Below, in pieces: positions 53,040 through 62,049 of a DNA stretch of 64,000 nt; the stretch's first letter is position 1, and each line of letters starts with the position of its first letter. Both the position numbers and the translations under genes were made by a program. The notes under the pieces were generated by a model. The model saw only the letters and a list, made by a program, of their open reading frames with translations. It did no database searches and had not been told where the DNA came from. The DNA comes from an uncultured Pelagibacteraceae bacterium (GTDB lineage: Bacteria > Pseudomonadota > Alphaproteobacteria > Pelagibacterales > Pelagibacteraceae), in assembly GCA_902581925.1 (NCBI GenBank), contig CACHQB010000003.1, forward strand, positions 1 to 64,000. The letters are read 5' to 3'.

Positions 53040-53279
53040 CTAGTTAGCTTTTCCTTCGATAAACTTAACTGCATCCCCTACAGTTAAAATTTTCTCAGCT
53101 TCACTGTCTGAAATTTCAGATCCAAATTCTTCTTCAAAAGCCATCACTAGTTCTACTGTATCTAAACTATCAGCACCTAAATCATCTATAAAACTAGACT
53201 CTTCAGTTACTTTTGCTTCATCTATACCTAAGTGATCAGCTACAATTTTTTTTACTTTGCTTGAAACGTCTTCTGACAT
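53040..53279 (-). CDS. acpP: Acyl carrier protein AcpP
   Basis: A 79-residue acidic carrier for fatty-acid synthesis. The phosphopantetheine attachment site is S38 in '[20 protein letters not shown]'. Start and end match the family ('[15 protein letters not shown]', '[11 protein letters not shown]'). AAGGAT precedes the ATG. It has its own promoter between fabG and acpP, which fits the high amounts needed. fabF is not found downstream; gmk takes that place. Confidence 0.97.
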   Translation of the reverse strand: MSEDVSSKVKKIVADHLGIDEAKVTEESSFIDDLGADSLDTVELVMAFEEEFGSEISDSEAEKILTVGDAVKFIEGKAN

Positions 53280-53303
53280 ATTGATCCTTTTTGTTATAAA
53301 TTC

Positions 53304-53331
53304 TTAATAGTTTAAAAACCTATTTTGTCAA
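53304..53331 (-). promoter_or_regulatory. acpP: acpP promoter overlapping the fabG stop codon
   Basis: On the minus strand TTGACA (53326-53331) and TATTAA (53304-53309) are separated by 16 bases, about 25 bases upstream of the acpP ATG. The -35 box is a perfect consensus, and its TGA is the stop codon of fabG. An internal promoter of this strength would allow more AcpP than FabG. Confidence 0.7.
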
Positions 53332-54065
53332 GCCATATACATGCCTCCATTAACATGCAAGGTTTCTCCATTAATATAACTTGAGTGATTAGAGCATAAA
53401 AAAAGTACAGCATTTGCAATATCATCTGGTTCTCCAAGTCGGGCAGAAGGAATTTTTGATATTATAGCCTCTTTAAATTTATCATCTAATTTTTCTGTCA
53501 TTGCAGTTTTGATAAATCCAGGTGAAATACAATTTATATTTATATTTTTCTTAGCATATTCTATTGCCAAACTCTTTGACATTGCAATTATACCTGCCTT
53601 AGATGCAGTATAATTAGCTTGTCCTAAATTTCCTGTATGTCCAACAACGGAAGTAATATTAACAATCTTACCAGATTTATTTTTAAGCATTTTTTTAATT
53701 GCTGATTTGCTCATTAAAAAAGTTGATGTTAAATTAACATCAATTACTTTTTTCCATTCATCTATACTCATCCTTATTGCTAAATTATCTTGGGTGATGC
53801 CTGCATTATTAACTATACAATCTAAACTACCACCAAGTTCTTTGGTAGCGTTTTCAACAAATTCCTCAATTTTATCGCTTTGAGAAATATCAAACTTTAA
53901 TGTTTTAATATTTCCATATTTGTTTTTTAGTTCCTCAAGTTTTTCTATTCTTGTACCTGACGCTAAAATATTTGCCCCTTCTTGATTTAATTTTTCAATT
54001 ATTGAATTTCCAATTCCACCAGAAGCACCTGTAACGATAATATTTTTACCTTTTAAATCAGTCAT
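53328..54065 (-). CDS. fabG: 3-oxoacyl-ACP reductase FabG
   Basis: A 245-residue short-chain dehydrogenase that reduces 3-oxoacyl-ACP with NADPH. The cofactor loop is 'VTGASGGIGNSI' near residue 12, 'CIVNNAGITQDNL' is in the middle, the catalytic Ser is in 'NITSVVGHTGN' and the catalytic Tyr-Lys in 'NYTASKAGIIAM'. The C-terminus 'INGETLHVNGGMYMA' is typical. It overlaps fabD by 4 bases. Confidence 0.96.
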   Translation of the reverse strand: MTDLKGKNIIVTGASGGIGNSIIEKLNQEGANILASGTRIEKLEELKNKYGNIKTLKFDISQSDKIEEFVENATKELGGSLDCIVNNAGITQDNLAIRMSIDEWKKVIDVNLTSTFLMSKSAIKKMLKNKSGKIVNITSVVGHTGNLGQANYTASKAGIIAMSKSLAIEYAKKNININCISPGFIKTAMTEKLDDKFKEAIISKIPSARLGEPDDIANAVLFLCSNHSSYINGETLHVNGGMYMA

Positions 54066-54988
54066 ATTTTTAGACCTTCAATATCACTTTGAACATTAAT
54101 TGTGTCAATTATTACATTTCTATTAATTCTTTTTACCAAACCTGATAAAACTTTCCCAGGTCCAATTTCTATAAAATGGTTTACATCATTTTCTATCATA
54201 TTAATTACACTTTCTCTCCATCTAACTCTATTCTCTATTTGCTTAATCAATAGATTTTTAAGCTCCTCAGCATCTTCAATTTCATTTGCAGTTACGTTAG
54301 AAATTAATTTATTTTGTCCATTTTTAAAATTTAGTTTATTTAACTCTTCTTTCATAATTTTCGTAGCATTATTCATTAAATCGCAGTGAAAAGGTGCGCT
54401 TACTGGTAATTTGATATTTTTTATTGAATTATTCTTTAAAATTTGAATTAACTTATCTAAATCCTCAGTTTTTCCACTCAAAACAATTTGGCCCTCAGAA
54501 TTGTCATTTGCAATTTGTGCTTTAAAGTTTTCTTTATTTTCTGTCAAAATTTTTTCAATCAAATCAACTGTTGATCCTAAAATTGCAACCATTCCTCCCT
54601 GCCCTTTAGGCACAGAGTTTTGCATAGCGTCTCCTCTGATTCTTAATATTTTTAATGTATCTGAAAAATCTAGATATCCTGCGCATGACAAAGCTGAATA
54701 TTCGCCTAGGGAGTGTCCAGCAAAATATTTTGCTTTATTCAAATCTACATTAAATTCATTTTTCACAACATTAAATATTGAATAACTAATTAAAAATATT
54801 GCTGGTTGTGTATTTTGTGTTAAATCTAATTCTTCTTTTGGACCTTCTAAAACAAGCTTAGAAATAGAAAAATTTAATGTGTCATCTGCCTGCTTAAACA
54901 AATTTTTAACTATACCAAATTTATCATATAACTCTTTTCCCATGCCCACTATTTGAGATCCCTGACCTGGAAAAATTACCGAAAACAT
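54062..54988 (-). CDS. fabD: Malonyl-CoA-ACP transacylase FabD
   Basis: A 308-residue enzyme that loads malonyl groups on AcpP. The N-terminal 'VIFPGQGSQIVGMGKELY', the nucleophile S93 in 'FAGHSLGEYSAL', 'MQNSVPKGQGGMVAILG', the catalytic His in 'VSAPFHCDLMN', and 'FIEIGPGKVLSGLVKRI' are all present. It is first in the fabD-fabG-acpP-gmk run and divergent from rpsF with 87 bases between. Confidence 0.96.
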   Translation of the reverse strand: MFSVIFPGQGSQIVGMGKELYDKFGIVKNLFKQADDTLNFSISKLVLEGPKEELDLTQNTQPAIFLISYSIFNVVKNEFNVDLNKAKYFAGHSLGEYSALSCAGYLDFSDTLKILRIRGDAMQNSVPKGQGGMVAILGSTVDLIEKILTENKENFKAQIANDNSEGQIVLSGKTEDLDKLIQILKNNSIKNIKLPVSAPFHCDLMNNATKIMKEELNKLNFKNGQNKLISNVTANEIEDAEELKNLLIKQIENRVRWRESVINMIENDVNHFIEIGPGKVLSGLVKRINRNVIIDTINVQSDIEGLKI

Positions 54989-55014
54989 ATAAAAAAAACT
55001 AATATTTTTGCCTT

Positions 55015-55043
55015 TTTAACTATTGTAATTGAACTTTTATAAT
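55015..55043 (+). promoter_or_regulatory. rpsF: Candidate promoter of the rpsF operon
   Basis: TTTAAC at 55015-55020 and a consensus TATAAT at 55038-55043 are spaced by 17 bases, 32 bases upstream of the rpsF ATG. I looked for the S6:S18-binding leader motif and did not see it. No strong Shine-Dalgarno precedes the ATG. Confidence 0.55.
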
Positions 55044-55075
55044 AGTATATCCTCACTTTTTATTAAAGAACTTAA

Positions 55076-55429
55076 ATGAATTTATACGAACATACTATTA
55101 TAGCTAGACAAGATACTTCACCCAGTGAATTAAAGCAATTAACAGAAAAATATTCTAAAATTGTTGAAAAAAATGATGGAGAAGTTGTTAAAACTGAAAA
55201 CTGGGGACTACTTAACTTATCTTATTTAATAAAAAAAAATAAAAAAGGTAGCTACATTCATTTTAAAATCAAAGGCAAAGGTGTTGTAATTGATGAATTA
55301 GAAAAAAACGAAGCTATAGATAAAAAATTACTAAGATATCTAACAGTTAGAGTAAAAAAGTTTGATTTAGAAACAAATTATTTTGGAAGAAAAGAAGATA
55401 GTGAAAAAAAAGAAAGTGTTAAAAACTAA
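55076..55429 (+). CDS. rpsF: 30S ribosomal protein S6
   Basis: A 117-residue ribosomal protein: '[25 protein letters not shown]' at the N-terminus, '[28 protein letters not shown]' in the middle and '[19 protein letters not shown]' towards the C-terminus, with a charged tail. It overlaps rpsR by one base (TAATG). The rpsF-rpsR-rplI-dnaB order is widely conserved in bacteria. Confidence 0.96.
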   Translation: MNLYEHTIIARQDTSPSELKQLTEKYSKIVEKNDGEVVKTENWGLLNLSYLIKKNKKGSYIHFKIKGKGVVIDELEKNEAIDKKLLRYLTVRVKKFDLETNYFGRKEDSEKKESVKN

Positions 55430-55701
55430 TGCCTAAAAGACAAAGTACAAACAAAAAAGGTAAACAAAGTAACTTTGCAAAACTAAGTATTTTTCAACCA
55501 AATAAATACAAATTTAAAAAAACTTGTCCATTATCCGTGAAAGGTGCCCCAGAAGTGGACTATAAAAATATAAAACTTCTTAAAAAATATGTTTCTGAAA
55601 ATGGTAAAATTTTGCCTTCAAGAATTACAAATGTATCTCAAAAAAAACAAAGGGAGCTATCTCTTTCAATTAAAAGAGCTAGAAATTTGGCACTTATATA
55701 A
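55429..55701 (+). CDS. rpsR: 30S ribosomal protein S18
   Basis: A 90-residue ribosomal protein that pairs with S6 on the 30S platform. The core is '[58 protein letters not shown]', which is the S18 pattern with 'DYKNIKLL' and '[10 protein letters not shown]' diagnostic. The N-terminal tail is basic. It starts in the rpsF stop and is followed by rplI one base after its own stop. Confidence 0.96.
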   Translation: MPKRQSTNKKGKQSNFAKLSIFQPNKYKFKKTCPLSVKGAPEVDYKNIKLLKKYVSENGKILPSRITNVSQKKQRELSLSIKRARNLALI

Positions 55702-55702
55702 T

Positions 55703-56161
55703 ATGAAAGTAATTTTATTAGAAAACGTGAAAAGAATTGGGTCTATAGGTGAAATAATAGACGTGAAAAGAGGTTTTGCCAGAAACTTTTTAATTGCTAA
55801 TAAAAAAGCTCTTTATGCTTCAAAAGAAAATATAAAAGAAGTTGAAAAAATGAAAGCAGAGTTATCAAAAAAAGATAATGAAAAGAAAAAAGAAGCTTCT
55901 CAAATTGCTGAGCAAATTAATGGTAAAGAATATTCTGTAAAGAAACTTAGCACAGAAAATAATGAATTATATGGCTCAGTCAAACCAACTGAAATTTCAA
56001 AACTTATTCAAGAAGGAAACAAAATTGAAGTTAAACCTTCAATGATACAACCAGTTGAAGAAATAAAAGCTTTAGGAAAATTTAAAGTTAAAATTTCTTT
56101 ACACTCAGAAGTTGATGCTGAAATTACAGTCAATGTTTCTTCGGCTGATACGATTCAATAA
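55703..56161 (+). CDS. rplI: 50S ribosomal protein L9
   Basis: A 152-residue ribosomal protein: 'MKVILLENVKRIGSIGEIIDVKRGFARNFLIANKKAL' is the N-terminal L9 domain, then a long Lys/Glu helix (about 43-75) and the C-terminal domain ('YGSVKPTEISKLIQEGNKIEVKPSMI'). The same frame is open 38 codons further upstream, but that part lies over rpsR and has no L9 similarity, so ATG 55703 is the start. Confidence 0.96.
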   Translation: MKVILLENVKRIGSIGEIIDVKRGFARNFLIANKKALYASKENIKEVEKMKAELSKKDNEKKKEASQIAEQINGKEYSVKKLSTENNELYGSVKPTEISKLIQEGNKIEVKPSMIQPVEEIKALGKFKVKISLHSEVDAEITVNVSSADTIQ

Positions 56162-56229
56162 TTATACACTCTTTTCCCCAGCAATAATTTGAAATTTTAT
56201 TTAATCAATTTTCATGTAAATTTGTTTTC

Positions 56230-57648
56230 ATGGAAAACAATCTAAGTATAGTCAAAGATCAATTTAAAGAATTACCAAATAACATTGAAGCAGAGCAAGC
56301 CGTTATAGGATCTATCCTTGTAAGCAATGATATATTTGATGAAATAAATACAATAATTTCTAGTATTAACTTTTATGATCCAATGCATCAAAAAATATTT
56401 GAGGCAGTTGAAAGTCTTATCTACAAAGGTATGTTGGCCAACCCAATTACTTTAAAAAATTATTTTGAAGAAGAAAAAGATGATCTAAATGTTCCTGAAT
56501 ATTTGATTAAAATCACAAAATTTTCTACATCAGTAAGACAAGCAATAGAATATTCAAAAATAATTTATGATATGTTTGTAAGAAGGGAATTAATAAAAAT
56601 TTCTGAACAAACTATTGATAATGCAAAATTAAATGATCTTGATACTAACGGACAATCTATAATCGAAAGCTCTGAAAGATTATTGTTTGATTTAGCTGAA
56701 AAAGGTTCTTTTAATTCTTCTTTATTAAAATTTGATGAGGCAATGAAACAAACAATTGAGATGGCTTCAGCTGCTTATAAAAATGAAGAGGGAATTGTTG
56801 GTGTTCCAACTGGTTTAAGAGATTTGGATGATAAGCTTGGTGGGTTACATCAATCAGATTTAATTATAATTGCTGGTCGTCCATCGATGGGTAAAACCTC
56901 ACTAGCAACAAATATTGCATTTAACGCTGCTCAAAAATTACAGGAAAGTGGTAAGAAATCATCTGTAGCGTTCTTTTCTCTTGAAATGTCTTCGGAGCAG
57001 TTATCTACTAGAATAATTTCTGAACAAGCAAGAATTAGTTCTAACGATATTAGAAGAGGAAGAATATCAGACGATCAGTTTGATAAGTTTTTAGAAACAT
57101 CAAAAAATATTTCTGAACTTCCTCTTTATATAGACGAGACTCCAGCAATAAGTATTGCTGCTTTGAGTAATAGAGCAAGACGTATCAAGAGGCTTTTTGG
57201 CCTTGATATGATAGTAGTTGATTATATTCAATTAATGAGAGGTACTACTTTTAATAAAGATGGAAGAGTTCAAGAAATCTCACAAATTACACAAGGACTG
57301 AAAGCAATAGCAAAAGAACTTTCTGTTCCTGTAGTGGCTCTTTCGCAATTATCTAGACAAGTGGAACAAAGAGATGATCATAAGCCTCAATTGGCAGACT
57401 TAAGAGAATCTGGCTCTATTGAACAAGATGCTGATGTTGTCATGTTTGTTTACAGAGAAGGATATTATTTGCAAAGAAAAGAGCCGAGAGAAGCGACTGT
57501 TGAACATGCTGAGTGGCAAGCAAAAATGAATGAAGTTGCACATTTGGCTCAAATTATAATTGGAAAACAAAGACACGGTCCCATTGGTAATGTAACTCTT
57601 GAATTTGAGGAAAGATTTACAAAATTTAAGGATACTCAATTAAGTTAA
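56230..57648 (+). CDS. dnaB: Replicative DNA helicase DnaB
   Basis: A 472-residue hexameric helicase. The N-terminal domain ('LPNNIEAEQAVIGSILVSNDIFDEI') is followed by the RecA-like motor with Walker A 'AGRPSMGKTSLA' (K222), 'FSLEMSSEQLSTRIISEQARIS', Walker B 'MIVVDYIQLM', and 'VVALSQLSRQVEQRDDHKPQLADLRESGSIEQDADVVMFVYR'. There is no intein. It follows rplI with 68 bases between. Confidence 0.97.
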   Translation: MENNLSIVKDQFKELPNNIEAEQAVIGSILVSNDIFDEINTIISSINFYDPMHQKIFEAVESLIYKGMLANPITLKNYFEEEKDDLNVPEYLIKITKFSTSVRQAIEYSKIIYDMFVRRELIKISEQTIDNAKLNDLDTNGQSIIESSERLLFDLAEKGSFNSSLLKFDEAMKQTIEMASAAYKNEEGIVGVPTGLRDLDDKLGGLHQSDLIIIAGRPSMGKTSLATNIAFNAAQKLQESGKKSSVAFFSLEMSSEQLSTRIISEQARISSNDIRRGRISDDQFDKFLETSKNISELPLYIDETPAISIAALSNRARRIKRLFGLDMIVVDYIQLMRGTTFNKDGRVQEISQITQGLKAIAKELSVPVVALSQLSRQVEQRDDHKPQLADLRESGSIEQDADVVMFVYREGYYLQRKEPREATVEHAEWQAKMNEVAHLAQIIIGKQRHGPIGNVTLEFEERFTKFKDTQLS

Positions 57649-57669
57649 ATTCCAATATAAAGAGCTTGA

Positions 57670-60066
57670 ATGATAGCTCATTTATATCAAAATGTTATCC
57701 TTAAAAACCCCAAAGCAATATTTGTATTATTAATTATTGCTATTTTAAGTTTTGGTTATTATACGAAAAATTTCAGACTAGATGCATCATCAGAAACTCT
57801 GCTTTTAAAGGATGATCCAGATTTAGCATATTTAAAAGAAATCTCTAAAAGATATGGATCTAAAGAATTTTTAATTCTAACCTATACACCAAATGAGGGA
57901 ATGGTAACTGACTCATCACTTAATAATTTACTAAGTTTAAAATACAAAATTCAAAGCCTCAACTGGGTCCACAGCGTAATTACATTATTAGATGTTCCTC
58001 TTTTAAGTAATTCAGATGCACCACTTCAAGAAAGACTAGAAAGCTTTAAAACATTAAAAGATGAAGATATTGATAAAGATCGAGGTTTTAAAGAAATTTT
58101 AAATAGTCCTGTTTTTAGAAATTTTGTAATTAGCGAAGATGGTAAAACTAGTGGAATTATTATTAACATTAAACAATCTCAAAATTTAGAAAATATAGAA
58201 AATAAATCAAAAGAGGAACTTGAAATAATTAAAGATCAAATCAAAAAACAAAACCATCAAAATATTTTAGAAATAAGACAAGTTATTCAAAGCTATGGTG
58301 ATGTTGGAAAGATTTATCTTGGTGGAATACCAATGATTGCTGATGACATGATGACTTTTATCAAAAGCGACATAAAAGTTTTTGGTTTGGGAGTTCTGTT
58401 ATTTATAATTGTTACTTTATGGTTTGTTTTTAGAAACCTTCTTTGGATTGTAGTTCCTATAAGTAGTTGTCTTTTTTCTGTAATAATAATGGTGGGATTA
58501 CTTGGATTGCTAGGATGGAAAGTTACAGTTATTTCATCAAATTTTATTGCACTGATGTTAATTCTAACAATGGCAATGAATATTCATATGAGTACTAGGT
58601 TTCTTCAGCTTAAAAAAGATTATCCATCAAAAAATAATTTTGAAATTATTTTCCTAACAACTTCAAAAATGTTTTGGCCAATTCTTTATACTGTTCTAAC
58701 TACAATTTTCGCTTTCTTATCTTTAATTTTTAGTGAAATAAAACCTATTATTGATTTTGGCTGGATGATGACTTTCGGTTTGATTACATCATTTATCATT
58801 ACATTTACTTTACTACCTACCCTTTTAAACTTTGCACCCACAAATAATATTTCAGTGAAGAAAGAACAGAAATCTAAAATCACAAATTTACTTAGTTTAA
58901 TCTCTATAAATAATAAAAACTCTATCTTCTTAGTAACTGGAATAGTTATAATATTCAGTATAACTGGAATAAGTAAGCTTGAAGTTGAAAATAGTTTTAT
59001 AAATTACTTTGACAAGAATACTGAAATTTACAAGGGTATGAAGCTTATAGATGAGGAGCTAGGTGGAACCACACCTCTTGAGGTTATTATAAAATTTCCC
59101 AAGAAAGAAAAGGCAAAAAAATCTGAAGAAGATGATGAATTTGAGGATTGGGGTGATGAAGAAGATACTAATGATGAAAAATACTGGTTTACCAAAGATA
59201 AAATTGATCTAATTACATCTGTTCATAATTACTTAGATAGCTTACCTGAAATTGGCAAAGTTCTATCTTTTTCATCTATTATTGAGGTTGCTACTCAATT
59301 AAATAATAATAAGCCTTTAGGCACTTTAGAAATGGGGGTACTTTACTCTAAAATTCCAGAGAGTATTAAAACTGAAATCATCGATCCTTATCTTTCTATC
59401 AAAGATAATGAGGCTCGAATTAGTTTAAGAATTATAGACTCGCAGGAAGATTTAAGAAGAAATGATTTAATTAACAAAATTAATTTTGATCTAAAAGATA
59501 AATTTGGTTTAGAGGATAAGGATTATAAATTAGCAGGTGTATTAATATTGTTTAATAATTTATTGCAAAGTCTATTTAAATCTCAAATTTTAACATTGGG
59601 ATTGGTTATGATTGGAATATTTTCAATGTTTATAATCTTATTTAGAAATATAAAACTTTCATTGATTGGTGTTGTTCCAAATTTTATCGCAGCTTTTTTT
59701 ATACTGGGAATAATTGGACTGTTAGGAATACCTTTAGATATGATGACCATAACTATTGCAGCTATTACTATAGGTATCGCGGTAGATAACAGTATTCACT
59801 ATATTTACAGATTTAAAGAAGAGTTTAATAAAATAAAGGATTACAACAAAACATTAAAAACTTGTCATTCAACTGTTGGAGTCGCTATACTAAACACTTC
59901 AATAACGATTGTTTTTGGATTTTCAATTTTGGTCTTATCAAAGTTTATCCCAACAATTTATTTTGGTGTGTTTACAGGACTAGCTATGTTATTGGCTATG
60001 ATATCAGTATTAACTTTGCTTCCTGCATTAATCTTAATTATTAAACCTTTTGGCAAATCAACTTAA
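57670..60066 (+). CDS. MMPL/RND-superfamily transporter
   Basis: A 798-residue membrane protein with the RND layout: one N-terminal helix, a periplasmic loop, five helices (about 236-400), a short cytoplasmic link, another single helix, a second periplasmic loop, and five C-terminal helices (about 640-795). The second half keeps the proton-relay-like 'TIGIAVDNSIHYIYRFKEE', while the first half has 'ILTMAMNIHMSTRFLQLKK' with no acidic residue in that position. An acidic insert ('SEEDDEFEDWGDEEDTNDEK') lies at about 482-501 in the second loop. Homologues export lipids or hopanoids (HpnN) or are uncharacterised. The substrate is unknown. Confidence 0.85.
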   Translation: MIAHLYQNVILKNPKAIFVLLIIAILSFGYYTKNFRLDASSETLLLKDDPDLAYLKEISKRYGSKEFLILTYTPNEGMVTDSSLNNLLSLKYKIQSLNWVHSVITLLDVPLLSNSDAPLQERLESFKTLKDEDIDKDRGFKEILNSPVFRNFVISEDGKTSGIIINIKQSQNLENIENKSKEELEIIKDQIKKQNHQNILEIRQVIQSYGDVGKIYLGGIPMIADDMMTFIKSDIKVFGLGVLLFIIVTLWFVFRNLLWIVVPISSCLFSVIIMVGLLGLLGWKVTVISSNFIALMLILTMAMNIHMSTRFLQLKKDYPSKNNFEIIFLTTSKMFWPILYTVLTTIFAFLSLIFSEIKPIIDFGWMMTFGLITSFIITFTLLPTLLNFAPTNNISVKKEQKSKITNLLSLISINNKNSIFLVTGIVIIFSITGISKLEVENSFINYFDKNTEIYKGMKLIDEELGGTTPLEVIIKFPKKEKAKKSEEDDEFEDWGDEEDTNDEKYWFTKDKIDLITSVHNYLDSLPEIGKVLSFSSIIEVATQLNNNKPLGTLEMGVLYSKIPESIKTEIIDPYLSIKDNEARISLRIIDSQEDLRRNDLINKINFDLKDKFGLEDKDYKLAGVLILFNNLLQSLFKSQILTLGLVMIGIFSMFIILFRNIKLSLIGVVPNFIAAFFILGIIGLLGIPLDMMTITIAAITIGIAVDNSIHYIYRFKEEFNKIKDYNKTLKTCHSTVGVAILNTSITIVFGFSILVLSKFIPTIYFGVFTGLAMLLAMISVLTLLPALILIIKPFGKST

Positions 60067-60611
60067 TGTTAGAAATCATAAAAGATTTTTATAAAGCAAT
60101 ATCGATAATTGATTTAATTTATTTAATTTTAACAATTCTTTCTTTGATAAATTGTTACAAAAAAGGCTTCATTTTAAGTATTCTCTCAATGGCTAAATGG
60201 TTGTTGGCATACATAATTACATTGATTCTATTTCCTAAAATTAAACCCTATGTAAAAGACATAATTGATAATGAGTATGTGCTTGATATTAGTTTGGGGT
60301 TAGTAATATTTGTAGTTGTTATCTTTTTAGTTTTGTTAGTTAATAAAGGCATCAGTAAAGCAGTCAGATATACAGGAATTGGTGGCTTAGATACTACATT
60401 TGGATTCTTTTTTGGCTTCATAAGAGCTTACATCATCTCTGTTTGTATTTTTTCAGGTGTCCATATCGTTTATAATTATGATAAATGGCCAATAAATTTT
60501 GACAAATCATACGTCTTTCCATATTTAGAAAAAGGTAGTAGTTATCTGATAAAAGAATTTCCTAATGAAAAAACATATCAAGATTCTAAAGAAAAAATTA
60601 CAGAACTATAA
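60066..60611 (+). CDS. cvpA: CvpA family membrane protein
   Basis: A 181-residue protein with four hydrophobic helices (about 13-30, 38-58, 75-95 and 113-133). 'LINCYKKGFILSILSMAKWLLAYIITLILF' and 'GIGGLDTTFGFFFGFIRAYIISVCIF' match the CvpA family, with the 'GFIRA' motif after the third helix. CvpA is needed for colicin V export in E. coli, but its general function is unclear. It lies directly upstream of purF, the conserved position in proteobacteria, and overlaps it by 47 bases. Confidence 0.9.
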   Translation: MLEIIKDFYKAISIIDLIYLILTILSLINCYKKGFILSILSMAKWLLAYIITLILFPKIKPYVKDIIDNEYVLDISLGLVIFVVVIFLVLLVNKGISKAVRYTGIGGLDTTFGFFFGFIRAYIISVCIFSGVHIVYNYDKWPINFDKSYVFPYLEKGSSYLIKEFPNEKTYQDSKEKITEL

Positions 60612-62046
60612 TCCAAGATTAAAAGAAGAATGTGGAGTTTTTGGAATTAGTAATACCAAAGATGCTTCAGCTCTGACCGCACTTGGTTTGCATGCTCTAC
60701 AACATAGAGGCCAAGAAGGTTGTGGTATAGTAACTTTTGATGGTGAAAAATATTATTCTGAAAAAAGATTTGGTTTAGTGGGTGATAATTTTAACAAAGA
60801 AAAGGTACTCAATAATCTTAAGGGAAATTATGCAATTGGCCATAATAGATATAGCACAACTGGAAATAATATATTAAGAAACATACAGCCTTTTTTTGCT
60901 GATACCAATGCAGGTGGAATTGGAGTTGCACATAATGGAAATCTTACTAATTCAATAGCTTTGAGAAATAAACTGGTTGAAGATGGAGCCATATTTTATA
61001 CTACCTCAGATACAGAAACGATTGTTCAATTAATTGCTAAATCAAAGAGATCAAAAACAATTGATAAAGTAATTGAAGCAATTTTCCAAATTCAAGGTGG
61101 CTATGCATTAGTAATGTTAACGCAAAACTCGTTAATTGGTGTTAGAGATCCTTACGGAATTAGACCACTAGTAATCGGTAAGCTTGGTAATAGTTATGTC
61201 TTAGCGTCTGAAACTTGTGCATTTGACATAATTGGTGCAAAATTTTTAAGAGAAGTTGAAAATGGTGAAATAGTCTTAATTGAAAATAATAATCTTAAAA
61301 GTATCAAGCCCTTCCCTGCTAAAAAAGTTAGACCTTGTGTATTCGAATATATTTATTTCTCAAGACCAGACAGTCTAATAGGGGGAAAAACAGCATATGA
61401 GCATAGGAAAAATATTGGAAGAGAGCTCGCGAAAGAAAACGATACTGATGCAGATATAGTAGTCCCAGTTCCAGATTCTGGAAATGCTGCTGCTATGGGT
61501 TTTGCTCAAGAATTAAAAATGAATTTTGAGCATGGATTAATTAGAAATCATTATGTTGGAAGAACTTTCATCGAACCTAGCCAGAAAATCAGAAGCTTGG
61601 GTGTTAAATTAAAATTGAATGCTAATGAAACAACAATTAAAAATAAAAAAATAATTCTAATTGATGACTCTCTTGTTCGAGGAACAACATCATATAAAAT
61701 TGTTAAAATGCTTTACGATGCTGGTGCAAAAGAAGTTCATGTTAAAATTGCATGCCCTGAAATAAGATATCCAGATTTCTATGGTGTAGATACACCTACT
61801 AAAAAAGAATTATTGGCAGCAAATAAAACAAATGATGAAATTTGTGAATATATTGGAGCTAAATCTTTAAGATTTTTATCAATAGAAGGATTGTATAAAG
61901 CTATTGGTTTTGAAAATAGAAACGAAACATATCCACAATTAACAGATCATTATTTCACAGGTGAATATCCTGTGAAATTAGTAGATGAGTTAGGAGATAA
62001 TAAAATAACCCAACTATCTTTATTAAGCGCTGGATCAAATAATTGA
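60565..62046 (+). CDS. purF: Amidophosphoribosyltransferase (PurF)
   Basis: A 493-residue enzyme for the first committed purine step. The catalytic cysteine is C23 in 'LKEECGVFGISN', so a 22-residue propeptide must be cleaved to expose it. Glutaminase motifs 'LHALQHRGQEGCGI', 'GHNRYSTTG' and 'VAHNGNLTN', and the PRTase motifs 'DADIVVPVPDSGNAAAMGF' and 'IILIDDSLVRGTTSYKIV' are intact. Cys residues suited to an Fe-S cluster are not obvious. The start lies 47 bases inside cvpA. Confidence 0.96.
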   Translation: MKKHIKILKKKLQNYNPRLKEECGVFGISNTKDASALTALGLHALQHRGQEGCGIVTFDGEKYYSEKRFGLVGDNFNKEKVLNNLKGNYAIGHNRYSTTGNNILRNIQPFFADTNAGGIGVAHNGNLTNSIALRNKLVEDGAIFYTTSDTETIVQLIAKSKRSKTIDKVIEAIFQIQGGYALVMLTQNSLIGVRDPYGIRPLVIGKLGNSYVLASETCAFDIIGAKFLREVENGEIVLIENNNLKSIKPFPAKKVRPCVFEYIYFSRPDSLIGGKTAYEHRKNIGRELAKENDTDADIVVPVPDSGNAAAMGFAQELKMNFEHGLIRNHYVGRTFIEPSQKIRSLGVKLKLNANETTIKNKKIILIDDSLVRGTTSYKIVKMLYDAGAKEVHVKIACPEIRYPDFYGVDTPTKKELLAANKTNDEICEYIGAKSLRFLSIEGLYKAIGFENRNETYPQLTDHYFTGEYPVKLVDELGDNKITQLSLLSAGSNN

Positions 62047-62049
62047 AAT

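Noticed and set aside
55589..55702. 38-residue N-terminal extension of L9
   Set aside because: It lies entirely over rpsR in another frame and has no L9 similarity; the standard L9 start is 55703.
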